A stretch of 64,000 bases of DNA. Origin: Nectonema munidae (Eukaryota > Nematomorpha > Nectonematoida > Nectonematidae). The stretch covers positions 124,001-188,000 of the forward strand of contig JAUIRK010000333.1 in the NCBI GenBank assembly GCA_030549495.1. The letters are read 5' to 3'. This document shows, one piece after another, positions 26,692 to 37,739 of the stretch. Position 1 is the first letter of the stretch. The number at the start of each line of letters is the position of its first letter. The position numbers were made by a program, and so were the translations under genes. The notes under the pieces are model-generated. The model was not told the origin of the DNA, did not search any database, and worked only from the letters and a program-made list of their open reading frames with translations.

Positions 26692-26808
26692 CCCGTTAAC
26701 TACCAGAATAATCAAACATTATTTCGTGTGGAGCAGAAGATTTGTATTAAAAAGATTTTATTTTCGTAAAGTCCACACTCCACATATACCGTCTGGGATC
26801 GATAACCT
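26692..26808. mobile_element. piggyBac-type MITE
   Basis: The element sits between TTAA at 26688-26691 and TTAA at 26809-26812. The left tip reads CCCGTTAACTACCAGAATAA, and inside are 'agcagaagattt.tattaaa' and 'gattttatttt.gtaaagtc', both shared with the MITE at 37791-37918. The right tip is worn. There is no coding capacity. Confidence 0.7.
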
Positions 26809-26812
26809 TTTA

Positions 26813-27414
26813 AAATCAACTCAAATTTTATTTTTTTAAACATTTACAAATAAAGTTGAGTAAAAATTCGGAGGCAAATCGACACTTTAGTTATACTGAA
26901 GCCTGATAAGAATTCCGGGATGGGAAATGGATTTAAATATTTTGCTATAACGGGATTTACAGTATATAAAAATATGTATATTTTTACATTCTTTCTTCTT
27001 TCACTGTTTATCTATAGGTCTTTTTCTCCTTTTCTAATTCTTTTTCTCTTTTTTTTTGCTTATTTGATTTCAATTTTTTACTTTATGATAACTTTTAACC
27101 GGTGAAAGACATTTCGTAGCGAAGACGTTTAGTATCTAGTTTTAGATGTTTGGTGCCAGTTTTGTTTAAACTTTTGGGTACGAATTATCTTGAGCTCATT
27201 TTTACCACAAAATAAGCAAAAATGAATTTGGGAGAATGATTGCAATGGGTAAAAACTACAGATATTTTGGGAAAGAAAACGAAAGCATTATATGAAAAAA
27301 TAAATAACTTTATTAGAGTGTTCTTGCCAATTTCCATATAAATAGATGTAATGAAGGTCAAAAGATGTTATGATAGGAAAGGCAAAGTTGGTAAGCAGCA
27401 TAACGAAGAAGGCA
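26813..27414 (-). other. AT-rich flank and probable 3' UTR of the MBD2/3 gene
   Basis: No separate gene is seen. On the minus strand the sequence after the MBD2/3 stop contains AATAAA at 27309-27314, about 100 bases downstream, a suitable place for a poly(A) signal. Confidence 0.4.
27309..27314 (-). terminator. Candidate poly(A) signal for the MBD2/3 gene
   Basis: AATAAA on the minus strand about 100 bases after the stop codon. The motif is frequent by chance in AT-rich DNA, so position is the main support. Confidence 0.35.
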
Positions 27415-28179
27415 TTATTGCAAAATCCTTTTTCGCTTCAAGACTTGGAGGAGAGAGGAGAGGGTGTTTCGAATGCACTTAATCTTGTACTCTTGCGCAA
27501 CGATGTCTTTTTTGTGGATGCGCAAGGAGTGGAGGAGTGGCTGGAAGGGGGTGAAGACTTCGCAAGATGCAGCGTACTCATCATTTCCAAAGAGCGGGTA
27601 CTCACTTGTGGAGAAGAGGGAGAGCAGGTGCAGAAAAAGAGCTTTGGAGCTGAGGATCTCGGAACACTTTAGCATATTGGGGGGCAGCGAGAAGGCCTCG
27701 TTCAACTCCTGCAAAGTGACTTTCAAGTAGAGCTTCTCGTCTAAATTTTTAAACCAGAGCAGCTGCTTAGGCTTTCTTTCCGAAGAAAACTGCGGGCAAA
27801 GGAGAGTTTGAGAGGAGGTTTTGGCGAAGTCAAATTTTGCGTGGTTCAAGCACACCGTGGTCGACTGCTTGAAGATAGTTGCCGTTCTTCTGACGGGGTG
27901 CAGGCAGGAAGCTCGCGCTGAATCCTCGCCACAGCCCGCCTGTTGTGAAACGGCGTGAATTGGGCGCGCTAATCTCGGCCTTCCTCTCGACTTTCTCTTC
28001 ACCTTCAGCCTTTTGGAGTGCGGAAATTCGCTTTCCCTATTTCTGAGTGTGGGGGATGGGCTTGTCAGGCTCAAAGACTCCTCACTTCGTGCAAGCTGTG
28101 AGTTCAAAATATCCTTATCCTCCACCGATTCAGCACCCTTCTCCAAAGGAGCCAATCCCAATTGGGAATCCTTAAGCAT
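27415..28179 (-). CDS. MBD2/3-type chromatin protein, last coding exon
   Basis: Chromatin protein of the NuRD complex, nuclear. The exon starts after a good acceptor (TTTGCATACTCAG, with AG at 28181-28180) and codes 254 residues to a stop. Residues 58-73 are basic with an AT-hook-like core (KRKSRGRPRL). Residues 94-105 read HPVRRTATIFKQ, the conserved phrase before the C-terminal domain of MBD2 and MBD3 (vertebrate: LPVRQTASIFKQ). Next come KPKQLLWFKNL (vertebrate: QPRQLFWEKKL), a helical block around SLPPNMLKCSEILSSKALFL and a C-terminal helix containing IHKKDIVAQEYKIKCIRNTL, matching the coiled coil that binds GATAD2/p66. The N-terminal methyl-CpG-binding domain is not in this exon and I did not find it upstream, so whether the protein binds methyl-CpG is unknown. 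It is a GC-rich island in AT-rich flanks. Confidence 0.85.
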   Translation of the reverse strand: MLKDSQLGLAPLEKGAESVEDKDILNSQLARSEESLSLTSPSPTLRNRESEFPHSKRLKVKRKSRGRPRLARPIHAVSQQAGCGEDSARASCLHPVRRTATIFKQSTTVCLNHAKFDFAKTSSQTLLCPQFSSERKPKQLLWFKNLDEKLYLKVTLQELNEAFSLPPNMLKCSEILSSKALFLHLLSLFSTSEYPLFGNDEYAASCEVFTPFQPLLHSLRIHKKDIVAQEYKIKCIRNTLSSLLQVLKRKRILQ

Positions 28180-28600
28180 CTGAGTATGCAAAAAGTGTTT
28201 CTAATCGCTTAAAATATCATAATAGGCGATATATAAATAGAAGTACCAATTGAGATGACCATTTTATATTTCAAAATTTAAATCTATATTAAATAAAATA
28301 CAATTCTAAGCAAAAAAACATTAAATGAAGGAAAACTTTAAATAACAAATAGACATTAAAAATTATTTTTAAAAATTAGAAATTTAAAATTACAAAATTT
28401 TCACCATTTTATACACTATAATAAAAAAGATTTAAAAATAAAAAATAAATTTATTTAGGTGATTGTACTTAAAGATTGTGTAAATCAATGAATAATTCTA
28501 AGATGTAGGAAAGTGATTTATTTCAAGGTAAATTTTTTGGTTCTTACTTCGATATATTAATAAATATAAAGGTGGAAGAGAGAGGTCTGTCTATTCGATA
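28180..28600. other. Probable intron of the MBD2/3 gene
   Basis: Very AT-rich, no open frame. It lies directly upstream, on the minus strand, of the MBD2/3 exon acceptor. Confidence 0.5.
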
Positions 28601-28608
28601 TACTAGAC

Positions 28609-29323
28609 CAGTGATTCCCAACCGGTGTGCCGCGGAACTAAAGGGTGCCGTAAGATTTTTTAAGGCTGCTGCCAAAATTCAGCGTAAAAATTGTATTAAT
28701 TTCATTCTCTCTGCTTTTATTGTCCCATTAACAATTTAACTTTTAGCTTAGATACTTTTTTTTATTAAAATGCATCAATCGCAAGTTTCACACTAAGTAC
28801 ACACTCATGATTCACTCTGGTCTATTTGTTATCTGTATGTTATGTTTTATTTCATAGTGTTACACTGTAATAACTTGAATAAATTGTGCAAATACTTTAA
28901 AACTTAACATTACATATTTGTATTATTATATTTTCTGTGATAGCAGGATCAGTATAAAAAATTTTTATATGATCTCTGTATAAGATATTGTTGCATCAAA
29001 GCAGATTGGTTGGTTGGAGATATCAAAGCACTTTCAGCCGTAAGGCTATATGCTCGCATTATGCTTAAGATAGTTAATCAGAGTTTTTGTGAATTTGTTT
29101 TTAGAGTTGGGAGCCTTGGAGATCGAACCCCTGACCTTCAACTGTTAAGCTGAGAGGTACACCCTAACAACCATTGAGGCTCTCATCAAAGCAGATATAG
29201 AAATAAAAAAATTATAATAAAAAAACTATGAAAATTTTAAATAAGTTTTTCCTCAAAGGGTGCCAGGAATTTTTAAAAGGCTAGCCAAGGGTGCCGCAAA
29301 CTAAAAAAGGTTGGGAACCACTG
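28609..29323. mobile_element. hAT MITE carrying a SINE
   Basis: The tips are CAGTGATTCCCAACCGGTGT and, read inward from the right, CAGTGGTTCCCAACCTTTTT. They are flanked by a perfect 8-bp duplication TACTAGAC at 28601-28608 and 29324-29331, the hAT signature. Just inside both tips lies 'gggtgccg/ggtgccgc', a second inverted match. It has no transposase. A SINE sits inside at 29006-29183. Confidence 0.88.
29006..29183 (-). mobile_element. tRNA-derived SINE, copy 1
   Basis: On the minus strand the head reads GAGCCTCAATGGTTGTTAGG and later GGGGTTCGATCCCC (B box), closing with AAGGCTCC, which pairs with the 5' GAGCCT as a tRNA acceptor stem would. A body of about 100 bases follows (AAAAACAAATTCACAAAAAC, 'gccttacggctgaaagtg') and the tail is CCAACCAACCAA. 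A perfect 12-bp target duplication, CATCAAAGCAGA, flanks it at 28994-29005 and 29184-29195. A second copy is at 56308. It needs LINE machinery that is not in this window. Confidence 0.88.
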
Positions 29324-29338
29324 TACTAGACTCTAGAG

Positions 29339-30623
29339 CAGGGATTCCTAACCTTTTTAATCGCGCGTACCATTTTATTATATCTTAGGTTTTCCCGTAC
29401 CACTATTTAAAATAGAAAATTTCAATTAGAATTTACACCATAAAAAGATTATAAATACTTTATAATGATAAAAAATAATTTTTTTTTATCACAAGTCAAA
29501 TTACTAAGTAAATTTACAGCCATAAAAAATATAAAAATTTCAACTAATTTTTTTACGTTACTCTTCAGTGAGATGCTTAAGCTTGCTTCTTTTGAATTAA
29601 CTTTGCAATACGTGGAAAAATTTTGCTTACTGAACAACGAAAATCATGATCTGGATTTGATAGGCGGTTTTTTGCTTTTGATTTGATTAATAAAAGGGAA
29701 GAAAAACCTTGCTCGCATTCCCAGGTTGTTGGAAAAACAAGGAAATAAGGTATAGCATTTTTGGATAGTGTTGGATAAGACTCGTTCATCATTAACCAAA
29801 AGCGTGATAGTTCAAGATTTTAGAACTTTTCTTTTGATCCCTCGTCACATTGCAAGTCTATCTGTTTCTTGCTCTCCAGTTCCAACAGGAAGTTCACTGG
29901 GATCAGTTATAAAAGGATTTTTCATATACTTCTTTACATGTGAGTTAAACTCAGCGTTAAAGTATTCTTTTATTTCAGTTTTCAATGAAAAAAGATGATC
30001 TAAAATTTCTTGAAAATGTTCATTCTGAATATTTTCTCCAAATGAATAAAGATTTTTGAAAATGGCAAACTCTTTATTTTCAATGTTTTTTATCCATAGC
30101 TCAATTTTAGAATTCAATTTCATAGAAAATTAAAAAATGTTTTTTTCTGAGCCTTGAAACAAACAATTAAACTGGTTTTAAATTTCAAATATGTCAGAAA
30201 GATACGCAAGATGAATGATGAAACTGTCCATCTCAAGTACACTGGCAAACTCATGTTATTTATTTCGAAAAAATTGCAGGAGTTCTTTTCTAAGGATGAA
30301 AAGACGCAAAGTGGTGTTACCTCGTGATAAACATCTCACTTCTGTATGAAATAATAAAGAAGTGTATTTAGATCCTAGTTTTTCACAAATAACTTTTAGC
30401 AGTCTACTATTTAAAGCTGAAGACTTCACATAATTTACCATCTTCACAATCATATCTAAACTCATTTTCATGTTAATCGGCAGTATTTGGGAAGTCACAG
30501 AAGGCGAAACTAATTTCACACGAACATGAAAACCTGATTTTATACCAAGCATTGCTGGTGCAAAACATATTATATTTACTCTGTTTAATGTATTGTATCT
30601 AAATATGTTCGTTCTTCTTCTTC
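29339..30623 (-). mobile_element. hAT relic (SCAND3/ZBED5-like), cut by a piggyBac
   Basis: The outer tip CAGGGATTCCTAACCTTTTT at 29339 is of the same kind as the 28609 tips. Minus-strand frames carry the C-terminal half of a transposase. The other half should lie beyond the piggyBac that begins at 30624, but I could not recognise it after 35247. Confidence 0.7.
29577..30600 (-). pseudogene. hAT transposase pseudogene, SCAND3/ZBED5/FAM200-like
   Basis: Reading down the minus strand, FAPAMLGIKSGF (family: DGAPAMLG) is followed by NYVKSSALNSRLLKVICEKL and LLFHTEVRCLSRGNTTLRLF, the strongly conserved mid-domain (family: LLFHTEVRWLSRGK). Next comes a helical part beginning MKLNSKIELWIKNIENKEFA, then FITDPSELP. 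The C-terminus has FPTTWECEQGFSSLLLIKSK and then KNRLSNPDHDFRCSVSK, the dimerisation segment (family: CESGFSALTAIKTKYRNRL). The pieces are in different frames with at least two breaks, and the N-terminal half is missing, so it is dead. Confidence 0.8.
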
Positions 30624-31134
30624 TTAACCCATTAACGGACATTGTTCGTTTTAACGACGAAAAAAAAATCTAAATCTAATGTCTCTTAGATTGATGATTG
30701 ATCATTTTTTCAAGGAAGTGATCGGAAAATTCCTTTAAATCATCAATCAAATAGATGTTTTCATTATATATATCATTATTTTTGCCTGTAGGCTTATTGA
30801 TTTTTGTATTTTTGTCGTTGCACATTTTCTTTTTTTATATCAACACTTTATATGAGCTTACAAAAGTAAGAAAGTTTTACTACATTCTCTGATTTTATCT
30901 AAAACTATACTTTAATAGTATATAATTTTGAAAAAGATTAATTTTATTTATTGAATTTGTGCTCTTTCATTAGACAATATAATTTTTTTACTTTCGAGAA
31001 GATATATATTGCACATATATAAATAAATTCATTTATAATTATATTCTTTATAAAAACCATATCTCAAAAGAGTAATAAACGATTTGAATTAGTATATATT
31101 TTTTTATTTATACATATAAATAAATAATTTACAT

Positions 31135-33334
31135 CAGTGTTTCCCAAAGAGAGCGGTAACGCCCCCTAGGGAGACGTTATCAAGACACAAGGGGGCTTCA
31201 AATGTTTTACTCGAGGAAGGGGGCGTTAGAGTCGCGCAAAGGGGCGCTGTAGAATTTCCCATATAATTATTTTTAAGCTCACGAGATCATTGAAACTCGT
31301 GATAACTCGGAATAATACATTCAAAATGTGTAAAAAGAAGAGCTTTCACAAAATCTTAAGTGTGATGTGTACTTTTCTCCACATGTTTATGATATTTTAC
31401 TCTGAACTTTTTATTCGCCTCACGTGCCCATAGCCTGCAAATTATTCACAGATACAGACGTCAATGCAACTTACTCATGAACTGCATTACTCTTTTGAAA
31501 GCTAAAACAAAGTATTTTCTGTGTGATTGATGTTAAAAAGCGTGATTCATATTAATTAAAGAGCAACCGCGTTTGAGCTCTAATCATATCTTTTTTTTAC
31601 TTCTTTTATGTTAATCTATTTGCTTTATTCAAAGCTATAACTTAATTTTTCTCATTTTGAAAATGGGAGAAAGTTCAAAGAAAAAGTGTCGACAGTATAA
31701 AAGCGTTGTGATAGACTTGTTTGTTTATACAATATTTCAAAATTGATTGCTAAATCAGGAAAACATCACACACATGGACAACAACTTATTTAGCAGCTAT
31801 AGAAGAAGTTCTCATTACTGTAGTGCATCATCCTTTTCCCAAAACTATTTCAATCCAATTCCACTTAGTAATAATTCAGTACAAAAAAGAATTGATGAGA
31901 TGGCGTGCAATATTGAAGAAACTTTATATGAGACGCTTAAAAGTCAACACTTCCGTTTGCAGTTGGACGAATCTACTCTTCCAGGTAATGAAGCATTGCT
32001 TTTTGCGTATTTCCATTTCTTAAAGATGAAAAAGTTTCACAAGAGTTTTTTTTTGCTGATGAACTTGAAACTGACACTAAAGGCGAATCAATTTTCAATA
32101 AAGTTTATGCGTTTTTCAAAGAGAAGGAAATTCCTCTGAGTAATATCGTTGCTTTTTCAACTGATGGAGCTCCTTCTAATGGGAAGACAAAATGTTTCCT
32201 TGCTTTTTTAAAAAAACATGTTCCTAATTGTATCACAGTTCACTGTGTTATTCATCGCTAGCACTCAGTTGCAAAAAAAACTTGAATGGACGTCTTCATA
32301 AATCTCTTGATAGCATTATATCATCAGTGAACAAAAAAATGTAATTCTCTTAACACGCGATTATTTCGTCAACTTTAAAAAGACAATAAAGAATTTGATC
32401 GCCTGCTTTTACACACCGAAGTATGGTGGCTATCAAGAGAAAATTCGTTGAAGCGGTTTTACTCTCTATTTGAGGCCATCATAACTCATCAGAGAATATA
32501 TATGTGCTTCGCTAAGTGATTAGCTCATAGCTTACAAAAGTGATGTGGCGTACTTAACCCTTTTAACGTTAAAAAGATTTAACGAACTAAATCTGCAACT
32601 GCAAGGATCTGAGGTAAATCTCATCAGGATAAAATCTGTTGTTTGTGCATTCATTGAAAAACTCTCACTTTTCAGACAAAATATTGGTCGTGGAGAGCTA
32701 TCTCAATTTTCAAAATGAATATACTCAATAAAGACTTGAAGTTTGATTATCCTACAATAGATTATCTCCTTGTTTATTGTGATTATCTTATTAATATGAC
32801 AGTACCTGTCTGGCTCATCAATCCTTTTCTTTATGATACAATAGATGAAACTAATTGTGAAACGCAAGAAGAATTGATTCTCTTAAAAAATGACTTCGAG
32901 TTGAAGCCTCTCTTCAAAAAATCATATCAAACCTTCTGGATTCAACTTTGCATTCCTGAAAATTTTCCGAAATTATGGGAAGGAATAAAGATTTTTTCAT
33001 TGCTTTTCCTACTACGTATATGGCTGAACGCGGTTTCAGTGTTATAAGTTATAACACAGCTTCTCAGCAGACAAAGAAATCGTTTGCAAATCGCAAGCAG
33101 AAGCGACTTAAGACTCCTTCTCAGCAGCATAGAACCAAATATAGAAGCCTTAGCAAATAAACATCAAACTCATCCATCGCATTGAAAAAAACATATATCT
33201 AATTTTTTAAATAAATAAAGGATTTAATATGAAAATATTTGTATGTAATTGTATATCAATTTTTTAATAGGGGGCGCTAGAAAAGTTTTTGAAACTTTGG
33301 TGGGCGTTGGTCTAAAAAAGTTTGGGAAACACTG
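31135..33334. mobile_element. Old hAT element (SCAND3/ZBED5-like) inside the piggyBac
   Basis: The tips are CAGTGTTTCCCAAAGAGAGC and, read inward from the right, CAGTGTTTCCCAAACTTTTT. Flanking octamers ATTTACAT (31127-31134) and ATTTAGAC (33335-33342) share their first five bases, a worn 8-bp duplication. Phrases rich in 'gggggcgt' follow both tips. The inside codes a broken transposase. Confidence 0.75.
31680..33160 (+). pseudogene. hAT transposase pseudogene, SCAND3/ZBED5-like
   Basis: From about 31860 the plus strand gives PLSNNSVQKRIDEMACNIEE and then FRLQLDESTLPGNEALLFAY. The latter is the first catalytic region of this hAT branch (family: SLQLDESTDISN). Further on come FSTDGAPSNGKT in one frame and HCVIHR, the usual 'TDGAP...CxxHR' segment. 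A short piece near 33005 reads FPTTYMAERGFS, the C-terminal domain. Pieces lie in several frames with numerous stops, so it is old and inactive. It is related to the relic at 29577 but has different tips. Confidence 0.72.
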
Positions 33335-33396
33335 ATTTAGACTAACGTAAATAATATGTGTTATGCTATTGATGAAAACGACCTTTTAAAAAGTTA

Positions 33397-34790
33397 GATC
33401 TTGTATTGATACCTCCATGTGATGATGATAGAACAGATTGCGAAACGGGAGATGAAGATAATACAGATGTAGACCACTTGCCTAAAAGATTTCTTCCATC
33501 TGTTGTTCAAGTTTATCAACATAAAATTGATGATAAGATGGAAGATTTTCTTCATTTGTTTACCTCAAAAGCTAAAAAAAAAGACTCAAATTTTCTCTTT
33601 CATAGCAAATATCATCAAAAAACACATCAAATACAACTTTTGACAAATTTTTACCAAAATTTTCCTGCAAAAACTGATGCAATTGATTTTTTTGAACTTT
33701 TTTGGACTGATGAAATATTTGATTTCATATATACGGAAACTATATATTCACAAAATACTTTCTCAAGAAATGAACTTCTTGGAACTTTCTTCGTTATCAT
33801 AGCTAATGATGCATCAGGTATTACTCCACAAAAAGGAGGGACTTTTGGACAAATGCGACTTAAGAAAAATATTCTTATTTCTCAGTCCATTTCACAAAAA
33901 AAGTTTGAAAGTATATTTTCAAAACTTCATTTTTTCAACGACGAACAAAATATAGAAAGAGATGACAAGTTTAGAAAGTTTCGAATTCAAGTTTGTTCAT
34001 ATCAAGTTTGTTGAATATTCGTCTGATACAAATTTCTTTTCTATTGATGAATAAATTGTCCCATACTTTGGAAGACACCCATGTAAGCAGTTATTTTTGT
34101 ATGAAGCCCATTAGATTTGGTAGTGTGTCACTTTAATTAATTTATATTGCGTGTCTCTCGAACTCAAACTTCTCATTCCTGGAAAAGAAGAAAGGCCAAC
34201 TGCCTCTCTTCATTTTGGAGTTGTAGAAACTATAGTTTGCTACTTTACACAAATTCTTCATAGAAGATATCATTCTTTTCTTCCTTTGTCTATTACTATA
34301 TATATATATATATTTTTTTTTAATTACTATAGATAATTTGTTTGAGGTTAAAAAATAATTTTCAAATTTACTAATCAGGCACAATCAAATCTAATAGAAT
34401 TATCAATATAATCCAATTGATGAAGCATTTATCAAAAAGATGAGAGGTAAATGCCAGGTTTTCAAAGTTCTAGCAAATCATCATCAGATAGAATGGAATT
34501 ACAACAAGCCTAATTTTGTTTTAAGTTCTCTAAATTTTGGTAGAAGAACATCAAAAGAGAGTAGATACCTGCCAAAAGAAAGAAAGGGGCGATATAACAT
34601 GTCCAAATATCATAGAATTTTGTAATGAAACCATGGGAGGTGTTGATTTGTTAAATTCCCATCCGAGCACATGCAGAACAAGTGTATAAGAGGTAAGTGG
34701 TGCTATCCACTATTTTTACATTTGCTTGATGTATCCATAGTTAACTTTTGGATTTTGAAAAAAAAATATTTTTAAAGAAAATTATGAGAT
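33397..34790 (+). pseudogene. piggyBac transposase relic, PGBD3-like
   Basis: The first piece (33397-34011, about 202 residues) opens with the acidic PPCDDDRTDCETGDEDNTD typical of the family N-terminus. It then has FFELFWTDEIFDFIYTETIY and SQKKFESIFSKLHFFND, the helical N-terminal domain. Next, FFSIDE followed by VPYFGRHP marks the first catalytic aspartate (family: SIDEsMvPYFGRH), but a stop falls straight after it. MGGVDLLNS near 34632 marks the third aspartate, and WCYPLFLHLLDVSIVNFWIL closes the fold. At least four stops or frame changes break it. Confidence 0.75.
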
Positions 34791-35247
34791 ACTGAATAAT
34801 TTCAGAACTTGCTTGGCCAAAAGTCTTTTATATCAAAATTCCAAGGAGTAACAGAAAACTATTGCCCAAAGAACTCAGATTTGACTAACTTGTTTCTAGG
34901 AAGGGACGTGTAAACAGTATACTAAAAATGCTATGTTTTGCTTCAAGATCTATCATACTTTATGAAAAAGAATTTTTTATTAAATCTGCAAAAAAACAAT
35001 AATTTTTTTATTTTATCATTTTTATAGTGTAGTGTAAATAAAATATTTTAGATAATGTAGAAAAAATGATCTTTTTCAAAATGCACCTTTTTGCGCAATG
35101 TTCGTTTTAACTAAGATGCTGTTATTTTCAATTCAGTTTTTTTCAAACGTAAGTTCCTATTATTTTTCATATATCGATGCCCAGAAATAAGAAAACAAGT
35201 TTTTATTGGTTTTAATAAAATAAGGGATATGCGCATGGAAGGGTTAA

Positions 35248-36546
35248 GCTATATACCCTTATTAGACCAAAAGTTGGAAAGAGCTTTTTTGCTACCTATT
35301 TCTCACTTTTTTATTGTTTACTAAATATTTATTAACATTTCACATAAAAATTATAAAAAAAATTTATTGTCGAAAATAAAAAAAAGTAAAATAAAAAACT
35401 GTGAATTTTTTTTAAGAAAATACAAGTTTTATTTCTGAACTCAGATTTTGCATTTAGAGTTTTTAAAATGTCTGAAAATGTCAATCAAATTTGCAGTTTA
35501 TGTATAATATCTAGTTTTAATAACAAATTGAAGATGGTTGCTTCCTTTTTGGGCTCAGTTTTTGCATTTAGAGTTTCAAAATATCTGAAAGCTTCAATCA
35601 GATTCTCGTTTTACGTATAAAAACTGTCTCCAAAAATATTTTCAAAATTAATATTAAAATAAATATCGGTTTTTATAATTAATCGACTATGCTTATTTTA
35701 TTTATGTACTCTATTTTGTCTAATACGGCAAAAAAATACCTGAAAGGGTCAATTAAATTAGTTATGTATGCTTTAAAATCAATTCTATAAAAAAAATTCA
35801 AAAAATCGTTATATATTGGTTATATAGTAAAAATATAAAAAAATGTTATATATATTTTGGCTTATAATACTTTCTTCAATTATGTTGATTATGAAATATT
35901 TACTTAAAAAAAACAAAAAAGATGTCCTCTTTTGGAAATGAAAAATCTTTAAATTTATGGCTTATCAGCTAAGATCACAGTTATCATTTCACTAAGATGG
36001 GCAGGAATCTAAAAATTTTGAATAAGTCAGAGTTATCAAAACTGTCTCGGATGCCAATATATAGAGATTTAGTCACTATCAAGATAATTTTAAATTTAAA
36101 TGGAATTTGTCCATCTTTTTCCTTTTGCGTAAAAGCAGTAGTCTTTTAGATGAAGAAGGTGAAAAACTTTTTGTAATTGAACAATGAACATCACGAATGA
36201 TTTCATCGGGAAAAAAACATTTGATCTGAAATCGTTTGAAAAATATTCAAGCTGAATATCTCTTCATATCAAAAAAGTTCATCAAAAAGTTTCTTTAACC
36301 AGTATATTTTGAGATAGAAAAAATTCTGTTCAAAATAAATCCTTAAAATTTTTTGGAATACAGATTGTAGAAAAAAAATTTCTAATGAAAAAAGAGCTAC
36401 TTAGAAAGGATCATCATAGAATGAATAGTAAAATTACAAAGTATAAAAGAAATGATGTAGAGATTAAGAGCTGATAACGAATTTGTAGCCAAAACGATGG
36501 AGGTCCTATCGAGATACCTAATTTATTGACAAATGAAATATTTTGA
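35248..36546. repeat. Copy of the AT-rich family with ~140-bp subrepeats
   Basis: At about 35470, 35582 and 35741 the phrase 'ctgaaaatgtcaatcaaattt' recurs with variations at intervals of roughly 110-160 bases, as in the array at 43-46.5 kb. At 36390-36520 a segment (AGAGCTAC then GGATCATCATAGAATGAATA, later AACGAATTTGTAGCCAAAAC) is the reverse complement of 18785-18890 in the element with piggyBac-like ends. No coding capacity is present. Confidence 0.6.
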
Positions 36547-36850
36547 GTTAAAAATCGTATGAGATAGCAAAATATGAAGAGAAAGTTTCATATTTTGGAT
36601 TTTTAAAGAATATTTTTCGATTATTTGATTACAGGATTTTATATTGATTATTATTAGCAAATATAATATTTAAAATCGTGCAAATTGCAAAATATACGTA
36701 ATAACTTTTGTAACATCGTATGAGGTAGCAAAATATGAACAAAAAGTTTGATATTTTTTGATTTTTTAAAGAATATTTTTCGATTCTTTGATTACAGAAT
36801 TTATTTTGATTATTTGACAAATATATTATTTAAATAAACTTTTCTAACAT
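36547..36850. repeat. Tandem duplication, ~168-bp unit
   Basis: Two copies start at 36547 and 36716 with CGTATGAGATAGCAAAATAT and CGTATGAGGTAGCAAAATAT. Both continue through 'tttttaaagaatatttttcgatt' and 'tttgattaca'. They are about 85% alike by eye and have no coding capacity. Confidence 0.7.
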
Positions 36851-37254
36851 CGTCTCCCCGAATGAGGTATATCAAATCTTACATCTCGCGAAATATGAAC
36901 AGAAAATTGAACATTATTTCCCTAGTCATTTGTACATGGAATAGAAACTACTCATTGAAACACTCATTGTTGCCTGTTTCGCTACCACTACTAATTCTTT
37001 ATCTTCTTGCTTTGTTATTCTATTTTTTCCTGGAATTCAGATCCCCCCTCAAGTACATGAGGTATTATCCACTCAAAGGCGGAGGCATCATGTGAGCCAG
37101 AAATCTCACACTCATTGTGGCCGGATTTAAGAAGATGGTTTCATCCTTAGCCAATAGGCTGGAGGTGTACTTTGTTCTTTTCCCCCAGCTCTCTCCACTT
37201 TGTTTGATCAATAGTTGTTTGGCTTAAAGATCACAAGTCTCCTTTGGAGTAGAC
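36851..37254. other. Spacer with a modestly GC-richer part
   Basis: Short plus-strand frames are open here (one from 36862), but none matches a known family. The part at 37030-37254 is less AT-rich and may belong with the island at 37578. Confidence 0.35.
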
Positions 37255-37569
37255 CAGAGGTTCCCAACCTTTTTTTCACGAAGTACCCCTTGAAAATTTT
37301 CAGCCTTAGACGAACCCCTAATAATTTTTTTTTCACACTAATTGATTTAAACCTCGCTATCAGCCAAAGATGTATTTCAATATATACAAAACAACTTTCA
37401 ATTATTTTTTATTATGGTTTTGGGGGAAATTTTCAACCCATTTTATGTATGTAGGTGGTATATATTAGTTAAAAATTAAAAAAACTTTTCAGATACCTTT
37501 ATAAAGTACCCCTTAAAAAAAGTGAAACGAACCCTCAAGGGTTCGCAAACCCCAAGTTGGGAACTCCTG
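37255..37569. mobile_element. hAT MITE
   Basis: The tips are CAGAGGTTCCCAACCTTTTT and, read inward from the right, CAGGAGTTCCCAACTTGGGG. Flanking octamers are GAGTAGAC (37247-37254) and GATTAGAC (37570-37577), alike at 7 of 8 positions. Inside both ends lies a 'gtacccctt' phrase. There is no coding capacity. The family resembles the 28609 and 59519 elements. Confidence 0.85.
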
Positions 37570-37577
37570 GATTAGAC

Positions 37578-37735
37578 AATCTAGTGTCGCCATCTTCTTT
37601 CCACATGTGGATTGGCGTTCGCTCGCAGTGAGTTCATCCGCTCTTAAACAGGTGTTTTTGGTCCTGCAGGGTGTCCACTCACCCTCCTCACCAAGCTGGA
37701 TCGACATTCTCAAACGTCTACATCCAGATTGAACA
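37578..37735 (+). other. Coding-like fragment, unassigned
   Basis: Removing the hAT MITE joins 37215-37254 to this segment in one open plus-strand frame, ending SPSSPSWIDILKRLHPD and a stop. Composition is GC-richer than the surroundings. I do not recognise the protein. It may be a piece of an old gene copy or of a transposon. Confidence 0.25.
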
Positions 37736-37739
37736 TGCT

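Larger units (their letters stand above)
30628..35243. mobile_element. piggyBac relic with a hAT inserted in it
   Basis: TTAA at 30624-30627 is followed by the tip CCCATTAACGGACATTG. The right end is CATGGAAGGG before TTAA at 35244-35247. The ends share TTAACCC and little more, so the right boundary is less certain. Between them are a piggyBac transposase relic (33397-34790) and an inserted hAT element (31135-33334). Confidence 0.6.

Noticed and set aside
27370-27730. Plus-strand frames at 27370-27730
   Set aside because: Antisense to the MBD2/3 exon, which has clear family motifs on the minus strand.
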